Shown here: piece after piece, positions 1 to 12,300 of the stretch
How the letters are laid out: each line of letters begins with the position of its first letter
Numbering within the stretch: the stretch's first letter is position 1
From: Monomorium pharaonis
Lineage: Eukaryota; Arthropoda; Insecta; Hymenoptera; Formicidae
DNA: 64,000 bases
Direction of reading: 5' to 3'
NCBI RefSeq assembly: GCF_013373865.1
Contig: NC_050471.1
Location: 27,127,176-27,191,175, forward strand
Program-made: the position numbers and the translations under genes
The notes under the pieces: model-generated
Databases searched by the model: none
What the model saw: the letters and a program-made list of their open reading frames with translations, nothing else
What the model was told of the DNA's origin: nothing

Positions 1-1019
1 CCTTTATACATTTTAATGTTATAAAAATTTTTATAACATTGAAATAAATTACTTCACTAGTCTAAAATTATCAAAAATAATATTGTTATCAAATGTCAGT
101 AAATAGATATTATTGTTAGATATAGTAATTAAAGGTTTTGGAAGACATGATTTTAGCGAAACTTAAATAACACATGCGAATCTATTTCACATTATTTTTT
201 AAATAAAATTAAATGTCAAATAAAAATATATATATAATCTTTACAATAGAATAAATAATAAATACGATTTCTCTATCTCTTTCCGTTTTTTTATAAACAA
301 TTTGCAAAACTTGACCCATCTACATGCATACACCCTTTTTAAATATAAGTATGTATATGAATGTCACTACTCTACGCGCGAAAGCGTTGTAAAGAATTTT
401 ACATCAATACGACGTACGTAACATTTTATAACTCTAAGCGTTATAAAATATAATCCCGTTATAAAAAATAAGTCTCAACTAAGCTGTAATAAATTTATTA
501 CTTTTACGTCTAGCTATACTTTTCTTCTTTTCTTAATTATTTCAACTTTCTTTCCACACATCTTTATCGCGATCCTAAGTTTCTTATTCAATTTCTATCG
601 ATTCTCCTGAGATTTTTCTTACAAGTAGTTTAGAATGACAATGATACAATGCCAATCAAAGCCAAATTTAGGTGATAACTTATGCTGTAACTTATTGTTA
701 TTCACATAAATTAGTAATAATTTCTAACGTAATGCATGATAAGCGTTTCGATATATAATTAATTGCAATTCTTCCCAACTTGTGGAAAATTCTTGTCAAA
801 CACGTGAAATGATCAAAGAGAAGCGCATATTCGAAACATTTATTACATATCATATTAAAAATTATTTTTGATTTACAAGCGTGATAATAAATTAAAACAC
901 AAATTATTATTCGAATTTAACTGTTAGTGCTATTGTATCATTATTTTTCTATTGTCTTATTCCTCTTTCCTCTCTTTCTCTCTCATTTTTTGCATTCTTA
1001 AGAGCGCATTTAAGGCGCG
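1..1019. other. AT-rich stretch, no gene recognised
   Basis: Very AT-rich sequence with many stop codons in all frames and no family-like translation. I see no RNA gene or clear mobile element. It ends at an abrupt rise in GC near 1020. Confidence 0.6.
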
Positions 1020-1544
1020 TAGGAGCGAAACGGGCCGTGCGCGAGAGGCCCATTACATGTTCTAGGACGTGTAATAAACCGCCGTGCTCTATCTATCCGT
1101 GGCGAGGTAACGTTGGAAAGGCAGCGGACCTCGGAACAGGTATATACGCGCGTGTGCGCGCCGTGTGTTCGCTGCCCACAGGCGAGATCACAACGGGCCC
1201 CTCTACGCGCGCGCGCGCGCGCGCGCGTTTACGCTCACGTATTCATGAGGCCCCGGCTCGTCCCGGCTGCTCGTTGCCGGTCACGGCTGGTCGGCCGGAG
1301 TTCCGGGGCCCACTTCCGGACGTGCGGCACCGGTGCGGTCTCGTTTTCAGCCGGGAATATCGAGCCGCTCGCAAGTGTGTACAGTTAGCCGCCGCGCGTC
1401 GTACGCGAGCGGAGCTCACGCGCGGTATACATACGTCCTGCTCCTTCGCGCGTGTCCCTCCGCGTGATATAGAGGCGATTTAAATTGAGGCCCCTCCGAG
1501 CCGCGGGAGATACCGGAGAACGGACAATGGACTTCTCCAGGCGG
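1020..1544 (+). promoter_or_regulatory. GC-rich island with a candidate alternative first exon
   Basis: GC- and CpG-rich block in AT-rich surroundings, including a (CG)n run near 1206-1228. A short open frame starts with ATG at 1527 (MDFSRR) and meets a strong 5' splice site, CGG|gtgagt, after 1544 in phase 0. The downstream villin gene's second coding exon (5551) also starts in phase 0, so this could be an alternative first exon of that gene. Such a product would lack the first 46 residues and the start of gelsolin repeat 1. It could equally be the promoter or leader of another transcript. The longer open frames across this block look like GC-rich non-coding translations. Confidence 0.35.
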
Positions 1545-2759
1545 GTGAGTGAGATCATTCTGCTCGCGAATCGTTCTGATCTCGCGGCGGCGGGACGAGA
1601 GACGATGTGGGGGTGCGATGTTCTCGAGTGGCCTTCGAACGGATATCCTCTGGTCTTCTATAATTAAACTTCTGATAAAGAAAGACAGAAAAATGGAGAA
1701 AACAACAATTCTGTAGATTGTACACGGTTAATAGTATGTTAATTATGTTAATTGATAAGACATTGGTATTTTTTGTTACTTTTTAATTCTTTTTCTGTCC
1801 TTTGCGACAGTTTTAATTAACAGATGCGCCTTTTTCACGTTTCTAAGTGTCCTTGAAAGACTTCACAATCTTTATGTATATATATAAATTTTTATTATTA
1901 GTTTTAAATTTCCTCCTCTTGTTTTTATTTCTGCTCTGTTTAATACTCTGTTTAATGATGGTTTAATTAATAGACAACCTGCAGATTCATGATTAAATGC
2001 ACAGCAGAAAAGAGGAAAAAAATAAAAATTAATAAAAAAGCAAAAATATTACTTCCGCGTTTCATTATAATTAGAATGTAATTGCTTGAAGGAATAACAA
2101 ATTGATGCGTTTAAAAAGAGATGCTAAAAATATTTATGAAAAGTGACAAGTATCTTTTTCATCTTAATAGCATTTTTATGAAAAATTTGTTAATATTTCA
2201 TATCACAAGAATTATTTTAAGAAATTACTTAATTAAAATAGTGTTTCTATTAAAAACAAAACGTATATAAAAGAAAATGCAAAAGAAGATAATTAAATGT
2301 AATTTTTACTGCTTCAATAAATAATGATAAATTGATTAATTCGCTTTCTTTACTTTATACACATATTGTATCATTGAGCGTATCTTGCAATCATATTCGA
2401 ATATTCCTTTAAAAAAGAAAATAAGAAACATTGGTGCCCCACTGAAATATATTCCTTTGCACTTCCGCAACACCTGCTACACCACCGTCGAACGGACAAC
2501 TCGCTACTCGAACAAAGGAGCGCTTAATTTTTTTTTCAGAAATTTGAAAATAAATAATTTTAATATACTTTTCCTATTATATATTTTTTTGACTGTCAAC
2601 ATAAAAAGTTCTTGGCACTTTTTTTTTTATTCTCATTGTCTCTTTGTAGATGGTTTAGATTTGTCATTATTCAAGCAATCGAAATTGCATTTCTTTTTCA
2701 CTTTTCTCCTTTTACATATGTTCTTTTTTTTTTAAATAAAAATACCGTTTTTGTCGTCC
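1545..2759. other. AT-rich stretch, no gene recognised
   Basis: AT-rich with poly-A and poly-T runs. Nothing resembles a coding exon of a known family, and no structured RNA is evident. Confidence 0.55.
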
Positions 2760-3180
2760 TCTCCCGCGAGGTTGAACTCGCGGCCGTTCACGGTCGAGCG
2801 ACCGCGGATTCTCACCTTCTATCGCGATTCCCGCGCGGAGATGTGGGCGACAGTTGCGACTTCCTGCCCTTCCTGTCGCGCGGTATCCTGGCGATGATCG
2901 TCGCGGATGATGCCCGAGCGGCGCGTGTGCGTGCGTGCGTGCGTGCGTACACGCGTGCGGCGAATATACGCGAGGCGCGGGCCCCGTGTATGAATGAATC
3001 GCGATACGCGCACGCACACACGCGCACGTCGGAGAACGAAACCGGCACAATGCGACGGCGGTCGGCCGGTCGGCATAATGGGCCCCGTCTTACCGGGATC
3101 CGATGGTGGTTAAAGGTCAATCAACTCCGAGCCAAAAGCGTGCGACACAAAAGCCGCTTGTTTTCCTGGGAACAATGACA
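2760..3180. other. Second GC-rich CpG island upstream of the villin gene
   Basis: An isolated CpG-dense block with a GTGC tetranucleotide run at about 2926-2950 and CACG/CGCA-rich sequence near 3007-3030. Open frames exist on both strands, but their low-complexity Arg/Ala/His content is what GC-rich simple repeats give. It could be a promoter, an enhancer or a non-coding exon; I cannot choose. Confidence 0.35.
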
Positions 3181-3909
3181 ATTGCGAGTCGCGAAATGAA
3201 AAAAAATTTCATTCTCTTTGTAATTTGTCCGAAACGATTGTTCTGACGACGCAAGCTTCTGGGTGGAAACGTCCGGGAGAAACGTTTTCAACGTCCCTCC
3301 GTCGTTCCCCTGCTTCTAAACACGACGACAATCTTTTTTATAATTATTCAACAATCCACAATATCGTAAAGTGAATAACCCGTGTCATTTTGCATCTTAA
3401 TTGTATTAAATAATTTAATTTGCAATTTAATTACAAATGAGGAGCCTAAATAAATTGAAAGAGTGACAGGTTGCGTACAGCTTTCAAATTAACTAATCAG
3501 TATAAGTAAAAGATATTTTGTAGTGACAAAGAACGGGTATCGACGAGGCCCAATTTTTTGCCCTTCTAACACATGCCAAAAGCAATATAATTGTTTTTTA
3601 TATATTTATATAATAACCTAAGTATTTTACATAATAAGCAAAATGCTTTTTGCTTGTGTTCTACATTAAGGAAATTAAAATGTCAATAAAAATTGCGCTA
3701 TTTTAAAGAAAAATAATGTTCGACCAAAGACGTTAATTATATAATATTAAATGGTCCGTTCTTTTTCATATATTTTATTATCAGGCAGATAGTCCATTTT
3801 CAGAATGGTATATAAATGTATAAAAATCGTCAATGACTGCATAAGAAATTTTTTCCTTTTTCATTTTGGGGCAAACAATTGAGCCTTATTGATACCTGGT
3901 CTTATCTTG

Positions 3910-4151
3910 AAGATATTTTTAATAATTTAAAGGTGTACTTTTATTTCAGTAAAGTTATAATTATAATAATAACTATAATTTATTATTATATTATTATATT
4001 TTCTGAGTATATATTTAATTATATATAAAACTAAATATTATATAAATAATCAAACTATTTAATATTAAAATAATAATAATAATCATTATTATTGCAACTT
4101 TATTGAAATAAAAGTATACCTTCAAATTATCGCAGTTATCAGAAATATCTT
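3910..4151. repeat. Long imperfect inverted repeat (MITE-like)
   Basis: The left arm near 3910-3975 (aagatatttttaataattta, then the acttttatttcagtaaagtt motif) is matched in inverse by the right arm near 4085-4151 (aactttattgaaataaaagt, then ...atatctt). The centre is AT-rich. Arms of roughly 60 bp with no coding capacity suggest an old non-autonomous fold-back element. The rest of 3181-4420 is AT-rich and shows no gene. Confidence 0.5.
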
Positions 4152-4429
4152 GAAAATATTTATCACAAAAGATGTCTTGGGTTTCTACAAGATATCTTCG
4201 AAACATTTCGGGTATCTCAAAATGTTCCACAAAATATAATCTTCATCTATCTTTTAGATCTCTTCTCTTGAAACTTTTTGAAAAAAAAACGCAAGAGAGA
4301 TCTCAAAAGAGGCACACGGTGTGATATCTCTTAGAAATCTAAGGGATATCTTTTTCCATTCAATTTTTTCAGGTAGTAATACTGGAAAGTGTACACGCGA
4401 GCTAAATTAAGTAAACTTATTTAATGTGC

Positions 4430-4948
4430 TAAGCGCTCTTCCGGCTGATGCGTGCGGTGCGTCGAGCACGCACTCGAGTGCACCTGCGAGGCGGAGATCC
4501 TCTTCTCCTCTTCGATCTGCGGGCGAGCGAGCGAGCTCCGGTATCCCAGTTCTCTCAGTCCGCTCGCGGAACGCGTCCGTTGCGAAACCTCGAGGAACGA
4601 ATCGTGCGCCCGACGCGAGCGTAACGCACGGCCGCCGACAATGTTATCGCGCGCGCCGGAATTAATCACCGTTAATTATTGCACGCGCGCGCCTATCGGC
4701 CGGCCTTAGAATCACCGGCGTCTTTTCGAATTTCCCTGACGATTTTCTCCGCGATTTTTTTTCCGCGACCATCTCTCGGAAACTCTCGTACTTCGAGCAC
4801 AGTTGACTCCTCATTCTCGACACGCGATCGCCAGATCCACACGACTTCGAGTCAGCGTCGACTTGTCTGTCACTCTGCGACGCGGAAAAAACGTTGAATC
4901 GGGAGGAGAGAAATTTTCGAGGACTCTTGTTATTTGTCGCGAGCGAAC
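4430..4948 (+). promoter_or_regulatory. Promoter and 5' leader of the villin-like gene
   Basis: GC rises sharply at about 4430 and stays high up to the start codon at 4949. An arthropod-type initiator (TCAGT) lies at 4555-4559 in a CpG-dense context. The transcription start itself is not proven. Confidence 0.45.
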
Positions 4949-6330
4949 ATGACGAGCGTGCTGTATCCTGAAGTTTTAAATACCATCCCGCAGGATGACA
5001 GGAGCTGTCGCAGCGACGATTCCGGTGGCGAGGTGTTCAGGAACATCCCGAAGAACAGTAGCATCTTCCGAGTCTGGAAAATCGAGGTAGGATAAGGAAT
5101 TATTATAAATCAAAATACTTGTTTTAAAAAAACAGTACGTTTTGTAGTAAAAATAAGTGTTGTAAAATTAATTTATAAGATTAGTAATGTATTATATTAA
5201 ATACTATAATATAGTATTTAATATAATACATTACTAATCTTTTAAATTAAGTTTACCCTATTAAATATATAATCATAAAGTCATGATAAATAAAAATGGC
5301 CGTAGTTAATAATTTTATTAAATTTAATCAAACAAATGATCAATTTTTTTAAGACACCAGGTTTATTATTAGAAATTAGTCTTTCCCTTAAATTAATTTC
5401 ATATTTAATTATTTATTAGTTATTATCGACTATTATTTACAATTATTTTTTCACTCTATAATTAGTTTTATATTGAATTAACTTTTTATTATTTCACGTC
5501 GCGTTTACAAATCATTTTGTTTCACTTGATTTTTTGCTTGTGTCGGCCAGGGTCTACGCGCGACGGTCGTAAGCGGCAGCAACATGGGCCTCTTCCTCTC
5601 CGAGTCGGCGTACATCGTTTACGCCGTGTCCGCAAAGGACGGTGCACTTCCTTACCCGAGCATGCCGGTAACTTTTACTTCCATTGTGTGTTACGTCGTC
5701 GTGAGAGAAACCGCACGAAAGCGCGAGCACCGTCCCGCCTAACGAAATCCACGCCCATTCACAGTTTCTTCTCCAAACTTTTGACTCTTCTTGCCATTGA
5801 ACCATTCTTTCGCAAAAGAAAATTGCAATGTGGTAGATTTATTAAAGTTATTAAAAATTTAAAAATCGACGCTCTCTAATTGAAGGGAAATAAACTGTTC
5901 AAAAAGTTTCACATTAAAGAATTTATTTAAATTTCTCTTTTTTCTTAATATTTTGATTTGTTCTACTGTAAGTAGGTATTTTACCTTGCCCAGCCTAAGA
6001 AAAGACACAATTTCAACAATTTTTTAATTTATGAATATTAAAGCAATTAAGAACTGTAACTTCTGTAACTTTTATAGAAGTATTTATTAATTCTTGTAGA
6101 TTATAACAATATTTAGAGGAGCAGATATAGGACATTAAATTGAAGATTGTAAATTTCCTATACCGAAATGATTGACACTTGTTAATTAAACTAAAATATA
6201 AAAACATGAAATTTTTTACTTATATGAAGTCTTTTATTTATATGAAGTATTTTAAATTTATATGAAGTTCTGTATATAGTTTGAATTAGAATTAATATTA
6301 AAAATATTTATAATAATCTTTGAAAAGTAA

Positions 6331-6389
<59 letters not shown>

Positions 6390-9300
6390 AAAAACAGATT
6401 TTTTTCGAACTTAATAAAGTATTCTGTCCTTTCGATAGATCAAAGATCTGAAGGACACCTCGGTGGTGCGCGCCATCCACTTCTGGATCGGCGCCAACTG
6501 CGACTCGACGGTGTCCGGCGCCGCAGCGCTCCGCGCCGCCGAGCTCGACTCGCAGACGTCGGCGATGATCCTGACGCGCGAGGCGCAGGGCCGCGAGAGC
6601 CCGCGGTTCCTCGCCTACTTCCGGCATCGGCTGGTGGTGGAGAACCTGCACCACGAGCCACCCGACTGCGCGCTGCACCGCGTCTCCGGGGTGGCCGTGC
6701 CGATCCTGACCGAGCTGGAGAGGGTCCACTGGGAGCACTTCAGCTGTAGGGACGTCATCCTGGTGGACGTCCGCGCAAAGTGCGTGACAGCTCGGGGCAA
6801 TTGCCACGGACGCAGATAATTCATACGTAACCGCCGCCGGACGGATGTCGAAATCCGCCGGTGAAAGTCTCCGCGTGCAAAAAAATATATGCGTCTTCCT
6901 AAGCACCGAGATAGATCGAATGATAAGATTCCTTTAGCATCTAGAAGTTTAATACGTCTAAGAAAATTTTGTAATCTTTGTTGAAGTTGCATATTTTATA
7001 AAATTTTAAATTTAAAAAATTTAATATTTGGGAACTGAAAAATACGTCATCTTTTTTATTCATATTTATACTTTTCCTATTTTTTAAATGTTATAAATGT
7101 TTGTATATCATTTACAATCTTTTATTTTAATTTTTATATTTTTAATCTTTAAAAATAATAAATATTCTAAAATTTCTAATAAACATTATATATTTATTAA
7201 AATATAACCTCTTTTCCTATTAAACTTCAAAAAAATCACAATTAATAATAACACTTCACTTTGGTGAAGTTAATTCTCATCTATGCTTTCTAAATTTCAC
7301 AAAAATTCTTGTTGATAACTAATATATAACTTTTTTTTTCTTCCATATTCCATTTTCCTGCGTTAATTCAACAATTACTACAATATTTTCCTCTGTTATA
7401 GTTTTGCAAGTAAAATAATAAAAATCCTGAAATAATTTCTTTTTTATCGTCACTAGTTTACTTTTACAAGTTTGAGGAAGTAATTTTATAAAATCGTGGA
7501 AAAGTTTAAAGAAATCTTATTTATTTTTTTAGGGGTGTCATTTTCCTGTGGCTTGGGTCTTTGTCAGATCCCCTGCACAAACGTCACGCGGCCAGTCTCC
7601 TGGAGTCGCGAAAGGAGAACAACAACGGCCGGGTGGTGGTGGTCGAGGACGGCTACGAGCAGACCCTACCCGTAGACGACAAGGAGCTCTTCAGTAGCGT
7701 GCTCAACCCCTCGGCAAGGATAGTGGCGCCCGATCGCCAGCACCGCGTCAACCCTCCCAGTCCCATCAAGCTGTACAAGTGCAGCGAGCAGTCGGGCAAG
7801 TACAAGGTCGCCGAACTCAAGTCCGGCCCGGTCCTACGCGGCGATCTGACTTCCGGTGCCGTGTATTTAATAGACCGGGGTGAGGCCGGTGTTTGGGCCT
7901 GGGTGGGCCGCGATGTCAACGCGCGGGAGAGATTGGAAGCCGTAAGAAACGCGCGGGGCTTCGTCAAGAAGAAGGATTACAGTGATGGAGTGCCGGTAGC
8001 CAGGACGACGGAGGGTAAACCAACATTTGTTTTATTACGCCATAAAATAATTATCTCACTTTCGGGGAAGGCACTATACTCTCATATTTTTACCCCCTTC
8101 TCTTATGGGGCAAGCCTGACGCTAGCAATATAGTTTTATTACATATGTGCGTTTCTCAAACAGCATAAAAAATTTCTAATAACTATTTGGAGATTTTATA
8201 AATGCTTATCAAAATATTTCATAGATTGAATAAATCATAAAAATTTATTATAAATATCCTAAGAATATTTCTAAAATGTGTATAAAAGTATTTATATATT
8301 TTTTAAAAATAATAAAATAAACTAAAATAAATAGTAAGAAAAATATTTATGAATATTTATAATAAATACGGAATGTCTGGATTTTTCTGTATGAAAAAAA
8401 CAATCGATGTATATAAATATTGGAATTAATTAAGAGATTAAAATAAAATAAAAATTACTGAAATAAATAATATTGTATCAATATGTCGCATAATTTTAAA
8501 AACTTGAATAACAGTAGTAATACGTGAAACTTGTATATAAGAGCCAGGGGAATAAAATAAATAAAATTGAAACGAAGATCACGAACCTGCGGAGATGAAG
8601 GCGCTACTAAGGGGCTGGGAACCTTCCAAGACGAGGCCGTTGACTTTGCCGACGAGCTTCGAGCCCGATTACATGAACGAAAGGCCCAGGATGGCGGCCG
8701 AGTGCCAGTTGGTGGACGACGGATCCGGCGAGCGAACTTTGTGGAAGGTCGAATTGAAGGAAGGCATGGTACAGATGGAAGACGACAGGGGAATCTATTA
8801 CGCGGAGGCCTGCTACGTGATGCTGTACAAGTACGGACAAGGACGAAGGTGTCGAAGTATTGTATGTGAATCTCTTTGAATTTTCTTTTTTCAAAGAAAT
8901 AAACGTAATTTTTTCTCTTATATTTTTGATAAATCTTCAATTAAAGTATTAAATCTCAATTATTTAATTTGCTAAATTGAATTAAATTTTTAACAAAATT
9001 AAATTAAAGCCAATGGCTTATAAAATGAATTTAATTACGTTAAATGTTGTATGCAAATAAAACTAAATTTAAATATTAAAATTAATTTAAATTGATTCTG
9101 AGAAGCACAATTTACATTAACTAGAACACAACATAGCGCGCGCTTTGCGCGCGCCACTTAGCATTTTTATATTGAACATTGCACTTTTTTTTCTTCTGTA
9201 ATATTACTCTCACACACTTTATCATATTTAATGCCCTTCTCTATCTCACGCTTCTTCTCCCCCTCTCTAAATTATTAATTATATTATTAATGATATTAAT

Positions 9301-12300
9301 TAAATTATTTTCATAATGTTCAATATTACTCTTACACTTTACTTTCTTATTTAATCCTCTTCTTTATCTCTTACGCTCTCCCACTCTCCCCCTTCCGCCC
9401 CTTACTCTCTCACTAAACACAAATTAGTAATTATATTATATTTTCATGTTTCTTAATATCACTCTTACATACTTTATCTCCAAACTTAATCCCCTTTAAA
9501 TAAATCAAAAATTATAATATATTATATGTAATGTTACCTGTTAATTTTCAATCAATTTTCAAAACTTTCACTTTCTGGCGAACTCTTTAGAAAATTATTG
9601 TACGCGTCCGGAACTATATGAAAACTGCGTTAAAATAAATCAATCTGTCGATATTCAATAAGCACTTCACGTCCAGCTTTCAAAATTCAAGTTTTTCGGG
9701 TAAAATAAATGTTTAAAAAATGTTTTAATTAATTATATTACCGGAACTTCTTAGAAACTTATTGTACGCGTCCGGAACTATATGAGAATTGCGTTGAAAT
9801 AAATAGAACTGTCGATATTTGAACACCATCTCACCTTTAGCCCTCAAAAGTCAAATTTTTCGGGCAAAATAAATGTTTAAAAAATGTTTTAATTAATTAT
9901 ATCACCGTAACTCTTTAGAAAATTATTGTTCGCGTCCAGAACTATATGAAAACTGCGTTAAAATAAATAAATCTGTCGATATTCGATTAGCACTTGACGT
10001 GTAGCCTTAGAAATTCAAGTTTTTCGGGCAAAATAATTGTTTAAAAAACGTTTTAATTAATTATATCACCTGAACTTTATAGAAACATATTGTACGCGTC
10101 CGGAACTATAGGAGAATTACGTTAAAACAAATAGATCTGTCGATATTCGATTAGCACTTGACGTGTAGCCTTAGAAATTCAAGTTTTTCGGGCAAAATAA
10201 TTGTTTAAAAAATGTTTTAATTAATTATATCACCTGAACTTTATAGAAACATATTGTACGCGTCCCGAACTATATGAGAATTACGTTCAAATAAATAGAT
10301 CTGTCGATATTCGATTAGCACTTGACGTGTAGCCTTAGAAATTCGAGTTTTTCGGGCAAAATAATTGTTTAAAAAAGGTTTTAATTAATTATATCACCTG
10401 AACTTTATAGAAACATATTGTACGCGTCCGGAACTATATGAGAATTACGTTAAAACAAATAGATCTGTCGATATTCGATTAGCACTTGACGTGTAGCCTT
10501 AGAAATTCAAGTTTTTCGGCCAAAATAATTGTTTAACAAATGATTTAATTAATTATATCACCCGAACTTTATAGAAACATATTGTACACGTCCCGAACTA
10601 TATGAGAATTACGTTCAAATAAATAGATCTGTCGATATTCGATTAGCACTTGACGTGTAGTCTTAGAAATTCAAGTTTTTCGGGCAAAATAATTGTTTAA
10701 AAAATGTTTTAATTAATTATATCACCTGAACTTTATAGAAACATATTGTACGCGTCCGGAACTATATGAGAATTACGTTAAAACAAATAGATCTGTCGAT
10801 ATTCGATTAGCACTTGACGTGTAGCCTTAGAAATTCAAGTTTTTCGGGCAAAATAATTGTTTAAAAAATGTTTTAATTAATTACATCACCTGAACTTTAT
10901 AGAAACATATTGTACGCGTCCGGAACTATATGAGAATTACGTTAAAACAAATAGATCTGTCGATATTCGATTAGCACTTGACGTGTAGCCTTAGAAATTC
11001 AAGTTTTTCGGCCAAAATAATTATTTAACAAATGTTTTAATTAATTATATCACCCGAACTTTATAGAAACATATTGTACGCGTCCCGAACTATATGAGAA
11101 TTACGTTTAAATAAATAAATCTGTCGATATTCGATTAGCACTTGACGTGTAGCCTTAGAAATTCAAGTTTTTCGGGCAAAATAATTGTTTAAAAAATGTT
11201 TTAATTAATTATATTACCCGAACTTTATAGAAACATATTGTACGCGTCCCGAACTATATGAGAATTACGTTCAAATAAATAAATCTGTCGATATTCGATT
11301 AGCACTTGACGTGTAGCCTTAGAAATTCAAGTTTTTCGGGCAAAATAATTGTTTAAAAAATGTTTTAATTAATTATATCACCTGAACTTTATAGAAACAT
11401 ATTGTACGCGTCCGGAACTATATGAGAATTACGTTAAAACAAATAGATCTGTCGATATTCGATTAGCACTTGACGTGTAGCCTTAGAAATTCAAGTTTTT
11501 CGGGCAAAATAATTGTTTAAAAAATGTTTTAATTAATTATATCACCTGAACTTTATAGAAACATATTGTACGCGTCCGGAACTATATGAGAATTACGTTA
11601 AAACAAATAGATCTGTCGATATTCGATTAGCACTTGACGTGTAGCCTTAGAAATTCGAGTTTTTCGGGCAAAATAATTGTTTAAAAAATGTTTTAATTAA
11701 TTATATCACCCGAACATTATAGAAACATATTGTACGCGTCCCGAACTATATGAGAATTACGTTCAAATAAATAGATCTGTCGATATTCGATTAGCACTTG
11801 ACGTGTAGCCTTAGAAATTCAAGTTTTTCGGGCAAAATAATTGTTTAACAAATGTTTTAATTAATTATATCACCCGAACTTTATAGAAACATATTGTACG
11901 CGTCCCGAACTATATGAGAATTACGTTCAAATAAATAAATCTGTCGATATTCGATTAGCACTTGACGTGTAGCCTTAGAAATTCGAGTTTTTCGGGCAAA
12001 ATAATTGTTTAAAAAATGTTTTAATTAATTATATCACCTGAACTTTATAGAAACATATTGTACGCGTCCGGAACTATATGAGAATTACGTTAAAACAAAT
12101 AGATCTGTCGATATTCGATTAGCACTTGACGTGTAGCCTTAGAAATTCAAGTTTTTCGGCCAAAATAATTATTTAACAAATGTTTTAATTAATTATATCA
12201 CCCGAACTTTATAGAAACATATTGTACGCGTCCCGAACTATATGAGAATTACGTTAAAACAAATAGATCTGTCGATATTCGATTAGCACTTGACGTGTAG

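Noticed and set aside
1037..1483. 148-codon open frame in the first GC-rich island
   Set aside because: Arg-rich composition from CpG repeats and no recognisable domain; a competing frame overlaps it.
2599..2640. cttggcac word resembling a microRNA seed region
   Set aside because: Followed by a T run with no complementary arm to make a hairpin precursor.
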